Assembly: GCA_963780165.1 (NCBI GenBank)
Contig: CAWABB010000001.1
Coordinates: 62,001 to 126,000, forward strand
Origin: CAWABB01 sp963780165
GTDB lineage: Bacteria; Bacteroidota; Ignavibacteria; UBA10030; UBA6906
Direction: 5' to 3'
Length of the DNA stretch: 64,000 bases
Shown here: positions 7,983-17,434 of the stretch, one piece after another
How the letters are laid out: each line of letters begins with the position of its first letter
Position numbering within the stretch: the first letter of the stretch is position 1
The notes under the pieces: model-generated
The model's database searches: none
Told to the model about the DNA's origin: nothing
The model's input: the letters and a program-made list of their open reading frames with translations, nothing else
Translations under genes and position numbers: made by a program

Positions 7983-10682
7983 ATGGTAGGCACACAGGTA
8001 CTTCACTACAGGATCATCGAAGAAGCGGGCCGGGGCGGCATGGGCATCGTGTACAAGGCCCGCGACACGCGCCTGGATCGCGACGTTGCCCTGAAGTTCC
8101 TGCCTCCACACCTCTCCGCCTCGGCACAGGACAAGGCCCGCTTCATCCAGGAAGCGAAGGCCGCCGCCTTTCTTGACCATCCGAATATCTGCACTGTCTA
8201 CTCCATCGAAGAGTTTGAAGACCAGCTCTTCATCGTGATGCAGCTTATCGATGGACAGCTCCTGCGGGACCGCATCAGCGGGCTCTCGGAAAAGCAGGCA
8301 ATCGACATTGGCATCCAGATCGCCGAAGGACTCTCCGCCGCCCATGAGCGAGGGATCGTGCACCGCGACATCAAGCCCGAAAATATCATGGTGCGGAAGG
8401 ACGGGATCGTCCAGATCATGGATTTCGGTCTGGCCAAGCTGAAAGGCGTTTCGCGCCTCACCAAAGAAGGAAGCACCGTCGGGACCGCCGGCTACATGTC
8501 TCCGGAACAGGTCCAGGGACTTGATGCCGACCATCGCTCGGACATCTTCTCGCTCGGCGTGCTCCTCTACGAGATGTTCACCGGCGAGCTTCCGTTCAAG
8601 GGCATGCATGAGACTGCGGTCGCGTACGAGATTGTCAACGTCGACGCGCCGCCGATGGCCTCCGCCCGACCCGGCATCAATCCCGCTCTCGACGCTATCA
8701 TCCTCGAGTGTCTGGAAAAGGATCCCAGGGAGCGCACGCAGTCCGCGAGTCAGATTGCCGTCGACCTGAAGCGCTACAAACGGGAGTCGAGCCGGCATCG
8801 CGCCAGCATGGTCGCGAAGGTGCAACCGGTCGCCGCACCCGACCGTGCCACGCATGCGAACGCAACCGTCGGAGAGCCACCGGCGCCGGGAGCGAAATCT
8901 CGCGTCCCACGATGGGCAGCGACGGCCGCGGTCGCGGCCGCAATGCTCGGCCTCGGATATGGCGTCGCTGTTCTGACCAGCCGGACATCAACGCCTGCGC
9001 CGGTCATCCGCGCTTCGATTGAAATGCCCCAGGGGGTCCGGTACTACGATGCCCTCGGAGGGCACTCGGCCATCTCTCCGGACGGCTCGGCCATTGCATT
9101 CGTGGCGGTCGATTCCCTGTCCCAACAGGGTCTCTGGGTCCGGCCGCTGAACACCGCCGAAGCGAGACACCTCGCCGGCACCACCAGCGCGACCTACCCC
9201 TTCTGGTCGCCCGAAGGGACATCCATCGGCTTTTTCGCCGACGGAAAGCTCAAAACGATCGATGCGAGGGGCGGTCCCGCGATCGCACTTGCCGACGCTC
9301 CGTTCGGCCGCGGCGGGACATGGAACAGAGACGGCGATATCCTCTTTACGCCGAACATCTCTGACCCCAATCTCTATGTTGTGCCTGCAACCGGAGGCGA
9401 CCGCAGGCAGGTCACCGCCTTCGATTCAACGCAACGTTCGTACCCCCGCTATCCATCGTTCCTGCCGGACGGAGATCATTTCGTCTTCACCATGCTTCAG
9501 AGTGACCAGATGCGCCCCACGCTCTATGTCTCGTCTCTGAAGGACATGAAGGCGACCGTCCTGGCAGAGGGTGCGGCGTACGGTATGGCTGCCTCCGGCT
9601 ACCTGATGTACCTTCGCCAGGGCATTCTGATCGCCCAGCGCTTCGACCAATCGTCGCGCACCCTTGTTGGAAGACCATTGTCGTTGCAGGACAACATCAA
9701 TGCGTGGGCCCCGCGGGCGAAGGCGGATTACTCTGTTTCCGAGTCGGGAGTCCTGATCTATGCCGGCGGCAGAACAGCGCTGGCGGACGAGGCCATCTGG
9801 ATAGCAGCTGATGGGAGCGAGACGACCATTACGCAGGCCTCCATCTCCACCAGACCCGTCCTGTCACCCGATAGGACTCGGTTCCTCTTCGACGAGACGC
9901 AAAACCAAAGGGGCAGCATCTGGATATACGACCTCGGCAAGAAGACGAGGACCCGCATCACATTCGACCCCGAGGTGGCATCGTTCCCCTGCTGGTCAAG
10001 CGACGGGTCAAGAGTCTTTTTCAACATAGAGAGCGGCGCTCGCAAAGCCGTCATCGGGACCAAACCATCTGATGGTTCGGGAGTGACAGAGGTCCTTACG
10101 CAGGGTGAGGAAAACCTCGCTGCCGGCTACTACCCGATCCAGGCTTCTCCGGACGGTCGGTACCTTTTGATTCAGGTGCTCAATGAGTCGAGAAGCCAGC
10201 TGGCCACGATCGATCTGCATGACAAGCAGCGGCCCATTCCCGTGACATTTCTCAGCATCGCCGGGGGCACCTTCCCGCGTGACCATAACAGTGTCACCTT
10301 CTCTCCTGACGGGAAATGGCTTGCGTACGAGGCGAGCGAATCCGGGACGAATGCGATCTATATCTCGCCATCCGGAGGGCAACCCGGAAAATGGCAGGTA
10401 TCTCCCGAGGGCGCCATGAACCCGTTGTGGACGAAAGGGAGAATCGTTTACTGGTCGACGTCGTTGAACCACAACGAGTTGGTCGAGGTCAAAACCCCTG
10501 GCGGGGCCCCCGTCATCAGTGCCCCGAAGCAAGTGTTCCCGAGCGGAAAGGCGCAGAACAACATGCTGTACGGTACTTCTGCGGACGGGACGAAATTCCT
10601 GGCGATGCGGCGCCTGAACTCGGGCTCAGGGAGCAGCCTGTATGTGGTTGTGAACTGGCAGGGTTTGCTGAATGAGCGGTAG
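7983..10682 (+). CDS. Ser/Thr protein kinase with C-terminal PD40/TolB-like beta-propeller
   Basis: An 899-residue membrane kinase. The kinase domain spans residues about 9-270, with a glycine loop GRGGMG, Lys38, HRDIKPEN (Asp129), DFG (Asp147) and YMSPEQ. A basic and Pro/Ala-rich linker leads to one transmembrane helix near residue 315-335. The outer half carries repeated S-PDG-x-x-(I/L)-A/F motifs (ISPDGSAIAF, FSPDGKWLAY) of a PD40/WD40-like propeller, probably a periplasmic ligand sensor. The ATG at 7983 follows AAGGGCGG and starts MVGTQVLHYRI, closely matching the start of the kinase at 22744; the longer frame from 7917 is rejected. A TATATTG at 7861 with TTG 19 bases upstream may be its promoter. 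Confidence 0.92.
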   Translation: MVGTQVLHYRIIEEAGRGGMGIVYKARDTRLDRDVALKFLPPHLSASAQDKARFIQEAKAAAFLDHPNICTVYSIEEFEDQLFIVMQLIDGQLLRDRISGLSEKQAIDIGIQIAEGLSAAHERGIVHRDIKPENIMVRKDGIVQIMDFGLAKLKGVSRLTKEGSTVGTAGYMSPEQVQGLDADHRSDIFSLGVLLYEMFTGELPFKGMHETAVAYEIVNVDAPPMASARPGINPALDAIILECLEKDPRERTQSASQIAVDLKRYKRESSRHRASMVAKVQPVAAPDRATHANATVGEPPAPGAKSRVPRWAATAAVAAAMLGLGYGVAVLTSRTSTPAPVIRASIEMPQGVRYYDALGGHSAISPDGSAIAFVAVDSLSQQGLWVRPLNTAEARHLAGTTSATYPFWSPEGTSIGFFADGKLKTIDARGGPAIALADAPFGRGGTWNRDGDILFTPNISDPNLYVVPATGGDRRQVTAFDSTQRSYPRYPSFLPDGDHFVFTMLQSDQMRPTLYVSSLKDMKATVLAEGAAYGMAASGYLMYLRQGILIAQRFDQSSRTLVGRPLSLQDNINAWAPRAKADYSVSESGVLIYAGGRTALADEAIWIAADGSETTITQASISTRPVLSPDRTRFLFDETQNQRGSIWIYDLGKKTRTRITFDPEVASFPCWSSDGSRVFFNIESGARKAVIGTKPSDGSGVTEVLTQGEENLAAGYYPIQASPDGRYLLIQVLNESRSQLATIDLHDKQRPIPVTFLSIAGGTFPRDHNSVTFSPDGKWLAYEASESGTNAIYISPSGGQPGKWQVSPEGAMNPLWTKGRIVYWSTSLNHNELVEVKTPGGAPVISAPKQVFPSGKAQNNMLYGTSADGTKFLAMRRLNSGSGSSLYVVVNWQGLLNER

Positions 10683-11097
10683 GACTCGCAGTCCCGGGCC
10701 ACAGACGATAATTGACCGGGTGGGTCAGCGCGGAAAGAGGCCTCCAGAATGAGATCCGAAGGGTCCGGAGCGTCCACCACAGAGCGACGCCCAAGTCCAT
10801 CAGACCGGTAGTTCGCCCCGGGTCACCGTCCACGAACCGAAAGATTTCAATCGGCGATGTCAGCTTTCCGGACTAGTCCGGATTGCCGAGCAGGAAGAAG
10901 CGATGCACAAGGTCGTCCTGCTGCCAACCCGTGCCGATGGCAGGAGAAGCAAGGAGCACGGCGCCAACGGCAAGGATCGTCGGGAGCAATCCGGATTGCA
11001 GCGGGCGTTGCGCTGTACGAACCATATCGGAGAAGTTTCGAGGAACCAGGATTCGAACGGGAGTTCGCCCCGTTCGTGCCCCTGAACCTCGCGAGGC
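10683..11097. other. Noncoding convergent region with two perfect palindromes
   Basis: No supported gene between the kinase and the end of the chitin operon. It contains a perfect 16-bp palindrome TCCGGACTAGTCCGGA at 10867-10882 and a perfect 14-bp palindrome GCAATCCGGATTGC at 10986-10999; the two share the 10-mer TCCGGATTGC (10877-10886 and 10990-10999). The small ORFs here have no start signal and no recognisable product. Confidence 0.5.
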
Positions 11098-12462
11098 CTA
11101 CCTCACGAGAAGCATCGTGCGCGCCTGGGCGAACGACCCCTGCAAAAGCCGTACCACGTAAACCCCGCTCGCCGAACCGCTCCCATCCCATGTCACCTCG
11201 TAGCTCCCCGCATCTCTGTGTCCGCTGGCAAGCACAAAAACCACGCGGCCGAGCACATCATGTACAGCCAGCGTCACATCGCCGCTGCGCGCAAGCTCGT
11301 ATCTGATGTTGGTCGTTGGATTGAACGGATTTGGGAAGTTCTGCTCAAGACGAATCATGCCCGGCACGGGGGGATCAGCGTCGCGACCGACGTCCGTCGA
11401 CCCACCGGTCGCCTTCCCAATTGCCTCCATGAGCGGCTGGCTGCTGCCAATGAGGTCCTGGCCGAGGGCCCAGATCATCACGCCGCCGAGACCTCCGGTC
11501 GCGGCATACAAGCATTTGTCGCTTACCGAGAGAGAGTCGTCGTAGCACACCGTCCGGCGAGGGGAGGACATCGTGAGGTAGGGAACGTGGGAGGTAGAAT
11601 CCCAGTGGCGTCTCCACCCTGCCGTAATGCGGTCGGGGATGACCCTGTACAATATGTCCGAGCATCCCGTGTGCGGACTGTACAGTGAATCAGCAGTGAA
11701 CTCCTTCCCGTAGAATGGGATTCCAATGACAAGCTTCGACTTGGGAATGCCCCGGGTGCCGTTGAGATACCGGACAGATTGGTCAATGGACCCATCGGCA
11801 TCGAACGCTGGGGCATAAAGAGGACAGTTATGACCCGCATGCGCAGACCATGATCCATGCGTATCATAGTCCATTACGTTGTACCAGTCCAGGTAAGGCA
11901 GCATGCCTGAATAATCGAAATTGCCGCCCCCCCACGCCGATTGCGGAATCGCCATCGTGAGGAGCCACCCTGCGCCCTCAGCATCAAACCCTGCCCGAAG
12001 GTCTTTGACGAGGCTCAGCAGAGATCCTCGCTCGGACGAATTGCCGGGAGTCTCCCAATCGATGTCCGCCCCGTCGAAGCCGTTTGTCCTCATGTATGCG
12101 ACCAGGTTCTGAACAAACCGGGCCCGAATGGCTGAATCTGCCGCCATCGGTGCGAACCCGTCACTATTCCCCCATCCGCCAAGCGCAACCAGGACCTTCC
12201 GGCCGGCCTGGTGCGCGGCGCTGATCAGATCGGGGTCAAGAAGGTCGGAGTAGCCCGAGATGGATCCATCGGCCAGCGGCCAGGCGAACGCCTGATTGAC
12301 GTGGGTCAGGTGTTGGAACATCACGGCAGGCGCCGGAAGGTCGTAGCGTTGCCACGAGGGGTAGTACCCGACCACCCGAAACTGAGCTGCCGCCGTCTGC
12401 GGAAGGAAACACCACAAGAGAACCAGAAGGAAATAGCGCTGCCCGTTAGATGAGCGTTTCAT
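11098..12462 (-). CDS. GH18 chitinase with T9SS C-terminal sorting domain
   Basis: Secreted endo-acting glycoside hydrolase of family 18 that cleaves chitin. Signal peptide residues 1-26; TIM barrel with the catalytic motif DGADIDWE (Asp130, Asp133, Asp135, acid Glu137), substrate-binding MDYD and a late MIWALGQD segment. The last 85 residues are a T9SS sorting domain (QNFPNPFNPTT, HDVLGRVV), so the enzyme should be released or anchored at the cell surface. Start: AGGAGG six bases before the ATG at 12462 decides against the longer frame from 12480. It is the last gene of the five-gene minus-strand chitin operon, 33 bases after the phosphorylase. Confidence 0.93.
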   Translation of the reverse strand: MKRSSNGQRYFLLVLLWCFLPQTAAAQFRVVGYYPSWQRYDLPAPAVMFQHLTHVNQAFAWPLADGSISGYSDLLDPDLISAAHQAGRKVLVALGGWGNSDGFAPMAADSAIRARFVQNLVAYMRTNGFDGADIDWETPGNSSERGSLLSLVKDLRAGFDAEGAGWLLTMAIPQSAWGGGNFDYSGMLPYLDWYNVMDYDTHGSWSAHAGHNCPLYAPAFDADGSIDQSVRYLNGTRGIPKSKLVIGIPFYGKEFTADSLYSPHTGCSDILYRVIPDRITAGWRRHWDSTSHVPYLTMSSPRRTVCYDDSLSVSDKCLYAATGGLGGVMIWALGQDLIGSSQPLMEAIGKATGGSTDVGRDADPPVPGMIRLEQNFPNPFNPTTNIRYELARSGDVTLAVHDVLGRVVFVLASGHRDAGSYEVTWDGSGSASGVYVVRLLQGSFAQARTMLLVR

Positions 12463-12495
12463 GTCACGCCTCCTGATCATTGACCGACAGCAACC

Positions 12496-14892
12496 TTATC
12501 CCATCACCACGTCAACCGAGCAGATCGATCCCGCCGGCTGCACCGGGACGAGGCCCTGGATCGGCGTCCCGTTCACCAACACGCTCCGGACGCCCTTTTC
12601 AACGCGCGCAGGGTTCGTGACATTGATCGTGTACTGCGCTCCACGCCAGATCCGGTCGACCGTGAACCCAGGCCATGAAGCGGGAATGCACGGGTCGATC
12701 TCCAGACCGTCGTACCCCGGCCGGATCCCCAGCATCCAGTGCGTCGCCGCATAGTACGCCCACCCACCCGTTCCGGTCAGCCAGGGGTGACGTCCTCTCC
12801 CGAATGCGGTATGGTCCTTCCCCATGATGAACTGGACGTAGGAGTACGGTTCCGCCTCCCTCACCTCGATGATCTCGTTCTGGTTGTACGGAAGGAGCGC
12901 GTCGTACATCTCCAGCGCGCGCGTGCCTCTCCCCAGCTTGCACTCGGCCACCCAGGCCCAGGGGTTCGGGTGGCTGAAAATCGCGCCGTTTTCCTTGATC
13001 CCCGGATAGACCCTGGTGATGTAGCCGACGTCATCGTCGGGTTTCCTGAACGTCGGTGACATGAGATGAATCCCGTACTTCGAGAACAGGTGTGTGTACA
13101 CCGAATCCATGGCCATCCTGCCCCGCTCCGGAGATGCGGCGCCGGAAAGCACGGCGAGACTGTTGCTCTCGAGGAAGATCTTCCCCTCGGTGTTCTTTTT
13201 CGAGCCGACCGTGAGCCCCTTGCGCGTCACGCCCCGGATATACCATTCGCCGTCCCAGAGCTTGTCCTCGCAGGTCTTCCTCACCCTGGCAGCCAACTCC
13301 TCGTACGTGCGGACGTCGGCGTCCCGTTTCATGTACCGTGCGGCCTCGATGAATGTCATCAGGGCCCAGTGATGGAGGAACGACACCATGGCGCTCTCCC
13401 CGCCACCCAGGTTCAGGCAATCATTCCAGTCTGCCCGAAGCCCAAGGCAGACGCCGTTCAGCCCGATCTGCTCCGCCGAAAAATCGAGCGCCCGCTTTAT
13501 GTGTTCGTATACCGTCCCCTCCCCCTTGTCCGCAAAGGGAACGACGAGGTCAAAGAACCCGGTGTCCCCCGTCTCCTTTACATACTCGCAGATCGAAGGC
13601 ACGAGCCAGAGGTGGTCATCCGAGCAGGTGTCCTTCAGGCCGTGGATGATGTCGGCAGCCGAAGGCGTAGGCACCACCGTCGGGAGCTTCACGCCAGGGA
13701 GTTTCTCCTCGCGCGGCTTGAATACATCGGGGTCGAAAAGGTGCAGCCCATAGCCATGGCTCACCTGACCCTGAAGCAGCTCCATGATCCTGTTCCGTAC
13801 GGCAACTGGATTGGTGTGCGGGACCGACATGATGTCCTGCGACGTGTCACGGTACCCAAGCCCGGTCCTCCCCCCAACCTCGATGAACGACGCAAAACGG
13901 GACCAGACCACGCAGGTCTCCGCCTGCAACAGCGTCCACGTATTCAGCATTGTGTTCATGCCCTGGTGGGGAGTCGAGCATTGGAACCGCGAGAGCTTTG
14001 CCTTCCAGTACTCTGCGAGCTCGGCGAATGCGGCATCGACGGCACGAGGGTCCGAATACTTCTGCCTGATGGCCTTGCCGGTGGCGCGTGGACCCACGCC
14101 GAGCATGAACACCAGCCGCTTCTCCTCGCCGGGGGCAAGGGTGATCCGGGTATGGAGTGCGCCGCAATGGTTTCCCCCCAGCTCGCTGCTGCCATGGCAC
14201 GCTCCCCGTTCGACTGCGATCGGATCGGTCTCCGTCCGGTAATTCCCCAGGAACGCGTCACGGATGCAGTCGTAGCTCTCCGGCTTGAAGTTGGAAGAGA
14301 AATAGTGAAACGTCCACGGCTCGTAGAAAAAGTCGTATTCGATGATCTCGTCGGCGTAGCTCGATCCGCTCGCGTAGAGAGACATCTGGAGATTCTGATT
14401 GTCGATCTCGATATGGTGGAACGAAAACTCGGCGTATCCGAACACGCTGAGCTGGCGTTTCGTCGAGCCGGTATTGCGAATCACGACGTCCCACAGCTCG
14501 ACATCGTCGTTCACCGGGATAAACAGGGTCTGCTCGGCACGGATGCCGGCATAGTCGCACAGGAACCTGGAGTACGAGAGGCCATGGCGGCACTGATAGC
14601 TGGCCTTCGAAAGGTCCTTACCGACAGGCTGCCAGGAGACTGACCAGAAATCCCCGGACGCATCGTCGCGGAGGTAGACGTAGTGCCCCGGCCGGTCCAG
14701 AGGAACGCCGTTCTGCCGGAACCGGGTGATCCGGTGGTGTTCAGCGCTCTTGTAGAACGCATACCCGCCGGCATTATGGGAGATCACCGCGCAGAGGTCC
14801 CTGACTCCGAGATAGTTCGTCCAGGAGACCGGGACGTCGGGCCGTTCGATGACGTACTCACGATGCTCGTCGTCAAAATATCCGTACCGCAT
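12496..14892 (-). CDS. chbP: GH94 N,N'-diacetylchitobiose phosphorylase
   Basis: Cytosolic enzyme that splits N,N'-diacetylchitobiose with phosphate to GlcNAc-1-phosphate and GlcNAc, saving one ATP compared with hydrolysis. Length 798 residues, as in the Vibrio proteolyticus enzyme (about 800). The GH94 catalytic acid lies in LRADWNDCLN (Asp491), matching the family position near 492. The N-terminal beta-sandwich begins MRYGYFDDEHREYVI, and the (alpha/alpha)6 barrel contains GYRDTSQD. No signal peptide. Flanked by two chitinases and in one operon with a sugar kinase and permease, which favours chitobiose over cellobiose as substrate. Cellobiose or cellodextrin phosphorylase is the main alternative. 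Confidence 0.9.
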   Translation of the reverse strand: MRYGYFDDEHREYVIERPDVPVSWTNYLGVRDLCAVISHNAGGYAFYKSAEHHRITRFRQNGVPLDRPGHYVYLRDDASGDFWSVSWQPVGKDLSKASYQCRHGLSYSRFLCDYAGIRAEQTLFIPVNDDVELWDVVIRNTGSTKRQLSVFGYAEFSFHHIEIDNQNLQMSLYASGSSYADEIIEYDFFYEPWTFHYFSSNFKPESYDCIRDAFLGNYRTETDPIAVERGACHGSSELGGNHCGALHTRITLAPGEEKRLVFMLGVGPRATGKAIRQKYSDPRAVDAAFAELAEYWKAKLSRFQCSTPHQGMNTMLNTWTLLQAETCVVWSRFASFIEVGGRTGLGYRDTSQDIMSVPHTNPVAVRNRIMELLQGQVSHGYGLHLFDPDVFKPREEKLPGVKLPTVVPTPSAADIIHGLKDTCSDDHLWLVPSICEYVKETGDTGFFDLVVPFADKGEGTVYEHIKRALDFSAEQIGLNGVCLGLRADWNDCLNLGGGESAMVSFLHHWALMTFIEAARYMKRDADVRTYEELAARVRKTCEDKLWDGEWYIRGVTRKGLTVGSKKNTEGKIFLESNSLAVLSGAASPERGRMAMDSVYTHLFSKYGIHLMSPTFRKPDDDVGYITRVYPGIKENGAIFSHPNPWAWVAECKLGRGTRALEMYDALLPYNQNEIIEVREAEPYSYVQFIMGKDHTAFGRGRHPWLTGTGGWAYYAATHWMLGIRPGYDGLEIDPCIPASWPGFTVDRIWRGAQYTINVTNPARVEKGVRSVLVNGTPIQGLVPVQPAGSICSVDVVMG

Positions 14893-14906
14893 TAGCGTGT
14901 CCTTTT

Positions 14907-16109
14907 CTAGCGAACAGTTGAGGGTACTGCTTCGAGGCCGCTCCTGAGGGCGTCCAGAAGTGGCGTGCTTCCGTTGGGCAAATAGTCCCCGGTAAGCTCC
15001 CAGATGATGACGCCGCGTATATCGTGGCCGACGACATAGCGGGCCTTGGCCCGGATCGACTCTTCATCGTCATAAGAGACGAAGACGCGTGCGTCGGCGT
15101 TCACCAGGTACGGTACGCAGGCCTTCTCATCCCAGCGCCTGGTGAAGCGCCCGAGGGCCGGGACAATGTCGTAGTACGCTGCGCCTGTTGCGGGAAAGAA
15201 TACGGTGTCAGGTCCACTGTGCGGGCCATTGAGGCCCGCGCACCCGGCGTAGGTCCTCCCGTAGAACGGGACCCCCAGGTTGAGCTTCGATGCGGGAACC
15301 CCCAGCGTTTCGTGATACTGCCGGTACGCCCAGTCCACGCACAGTGCCGTGTCGGCACCGGCAGAAGGATAGAGCGGAGAGTTGTGATTGGCGAGCGGAT
15401 CCCACGCCCCGTGGAAATCGTATGTCATGAGATTGATGAAGTCCAGGATTGCCGTGACTTTCTCGAGGTCGATGTTGCGCACGTGCACCGCTCCGGCGGG
15501 AAGCGCCGCGGTCAGGAGATACCCCTTCCCCGCGCGCTTCCCAAGGTCGTTGAGACTGTCCCGCAGCGATGAGAGAAGGAACGTGAAGTTTTCTCTGTCC
15601 GCCGGCGTCCCTTTGTGATCGGCGAATCCAGGGTACTCCCAGTCGATGTCGATGCCGTCAAAGCCGTACCGCCGCATGGCTTCTATGCAGGAATGGGAGA
15701 AGGCGGCCCGCAGCTTCGCGCTTGCGGCAATGGAGGGAAAGTTGTCCGAGTCTTCCCACCCCCCGAGGGAGAGGAGGACGCGGACGCCGTGCTTGTGCGC
15801 AAGACCCACGAGCGTCGAATCGGCATTCCCCTGCAGGTACATCGAGTCGCCGACGCTGTCCTTCCCCACAATGCGTCCGTCGGGAAGCGGCAGGAAGAAC
15901 GCGTAGTTGATGATCGTCAGCTTCTCGTACGGGATCCGGGCCGGCGAGGCGAGGTTGTTCCGGTCCGACCATCGCCAGGATGGATAGTAACCGATCACCT
16001 CTTTCGTGAAGGATTGTGCCGGCGCCAGAGCCGGAACTGAGGCCAGGAGACCAATCACCAGGAACAGTATTCTGCTGGCGTGCGACCGGGATCGATGGCC
16101 AGGCGTCAT
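14907..16109 (-). CDS. GH18 chitinase, exported, without sorting domain
   Basis: A 400-residue family 18 chitinase. Signal peptide about residues 1-32 with a hydrophobic core and APAQ end, then the TIM barrel with DGIDIDWE (Asp151, Asp154, Asp156, acid Glu158), LMTYDFHG and a final VIIWELTGDY segment. Unlike its paralogue at 11098 it stops after the barrel and has no T9SS domain. It may therefore work in the periplasm, trimming chito-oligosaccharides to chitobiose before uptake. The ATG overlaps the stop of the permease gene by four bases (ATGA) and the stop lies 14 bases before chbP, so it is tightly co-transcribed. Confidence 0.93.
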   Translation of the reverse strand: MTPGHRSRSHASRILFLVIGLLASVPALAPAQSFTKEVIGYYPSWRWSDRNNLASPARIPYEKLTIINYAFFLPLPDGRIVGKDSVGDSMYLQGNADSTLVGLAHKHGVRVLLSLGGWEDSDNFPSIAASAKLRAAFSHSCIEAMRRYGFDGIDIDWEYPGFADHKGTPADRENFTFLLSSLRDSLNDLGKRAGKGYLLTAALPAGAVHVRNIDLEKVTAILDFINLMTYDFHGAWDPLANHNSPLYPSAGADTALCVDWAYRQYHETLGVPASKLNLGVPFYGRTYAGCAGLNGPHSGPDTVFFPATGAAYYDIVPALGRFTRRWDEKACVPYLVNADARVFVSYDDEESIRAKARYVVGHDIRGVIIWELTGDYLPNGSTPLLDALRSGLEAVPSTVR

Positions 16110-17434
16110 CGCGCCACCTCTTCTGTTTCGTCAGTCACCCGGAAAGGAACGAACCAGGTCGCCAGGAACGATGGTATGGTTGCGATGATGACCCAGATGA
16201 AGAAGGTGCGGTAACCAAGCCAGTCGCTCAAGAACCCGCTCAGCATCGACGGGATCATCATGCCCAGGCTCATGATGCCGGTGGCAAACGCATAGTGGGC
16301 CATCTTGTAGGGCCCCGGTGCGATCTGCTGCATCATGAACAGCGTCAGACCCACGAACCCGAAGCCGTATCCAAAGTACTCGAACACAACCGCCGTTCCG
16401 ATGACCGTCAGGCTTGTCGGCTGTGAAATCGCGAGAAACGCGTAGACAGCAAACGGGATATTGAAGAAGCAGCAGAGGATGAAGAGCGACTTCCGGAGTC
16501 CCCGGCCGGCGGTGAAATACCCGGCGGCGAGTGAGCCGAGGACGAACGCCGCCGCTCCGAAGGTTCCGTAGACGATCCCGATCTCCGATGTGGAGAGCCC
16601 GAGCCCACCCGACTCACGTGCGGCTTTCATGAAGAGGGGGACGATCTTGATGGCCTGCCCCTCCGCAAACCGGTAGAGGATAATGAAGGCAATTCCCCAG
16701 ATGATGTGCTTCTTTTGAAAGAATGTCTTGAGCACCTCGGCAAACCTGGCGAACCCCTCCTTCAGGGAGCCGACTTCGCTGGCCGCGCCTCCCGAAGGGA
16801 GGAATCTGAAATGATAGATGCTCAGGAGGACAAGGATGCCCCCGAAGATGCCCATCACGATCATCCAGGCATGGAGGACGCCGACATTCAACTCAAGCTG
16901 CCCCGCCAGGAAAACCAGAGCGCCCTGCGCGAAGATCTTCGCGATGTTATACGCAGCGCCCTGCCATCCCACGAACTGCGCCTGTTGTTTGACGGACAGG
17001 ACGTTGATATACACGCCGTCCGCGGCAATATCGTGCGTCGCTCCGTTGAAGGCGATGATCGCGAAGAGGGCGAGCGTGTACGTAAAGAAACTGTCCAGCG
17101 GAAGGCTGAGCACAAGGAGGCCGAACGCCACCCCGCCGAAGAATTGCGTTCCGACAACGAAGTGCTTCTTCGTTTTGAACATCTCGAGCAATGGCCCCCA
17201 GACGGGCTTCAGGGTCCAGGGAAGCATCACGAGCGATGTCCAGAAGGCGATCTGGGCGTCGCTGATCCCCATGCTCTTGTACATCAGGGTCGACACCATG
17301 GCGATCGCGACGAAGGGCAAGCCCTCGGCAAAGTAGAGGCTCGGCACCCAGCGGGCCGGGGAGAGAGGTGCGGCGTTGTTTTCTTTCATGCGGGGGTCAC
17401 GTTGGTTTGGAGGAAGGCTCACATATCGATCCAT
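16106..17434 (-). CDS. MFS permease, AmpG-like, probably for chitobiose/chito-oligosaccharide
   Basis: Twelve-helix major facilitator of about 442 residues. The first helix PSLYFAEGLPF and the FNGATHDIAADG segment are typical of AmpG-type permeases, which move GlcNAc-anhydromuropeptides. In this operon, between a chitinase and a ROK kinase, the likely cargo is chitobiose or GlcNAc; that is inference. The start is uncertain: ATG at 17434 overlaps the kinase stop by 16 bases, a GTG at 17422 would overlap in the GTGA manner, and the ATG at 17389 (MKENN) also leaves an intact first helix. None has a clear ribosome binding site. Confidence 0.85.
   Translation of the reverse strand: MDRYVSLPPNQRDPRMKENNAAPLSPARWVPSLYFAEGLPFVAIAMVSTLMYKSMGISDAQIAFWTSLVMLPWTLKPVWGPLLEMFKTKKHFVVGTQFFGGVAFGLLVLSLPLDSFFTYTLALFAIIAFNGATHDIAADGVYINVLSVKQQAQFVGWQGAAYNIAKIFAQGALVFLAGQLELNVGVLHAWMIVMGIFGGILVLLSIYHFRFLPSGGAASEVGSLKEGFARFAEVLKTFFQKKHIIWGIAFIILYRFAEGQAIKIVPLFMKAARESGGLGLSTSEIGIVYGTFGAAAFVLGSLAAGYFTAGRGLRKSLFILCCFFNIPFAVYAFLAISQPTSLTVIGTAVVFEYFGYGFGFVGLTLFMMQQIAPGPYKMAHYAFATGIMSLGMMIPSMLSGFLSDWLGYRTFFIWVIIATIPSFLATWFVPFRVTDETEEVAR

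Noticed and set aside
11034..11090. tRNA-like stretch (GGATTCGAAC resembling a T-loop on the minus strand)
   Set aside because: The flanking bases do not form the five-pair T stem, and no acceptor, D or anticodon arm can be drawn.
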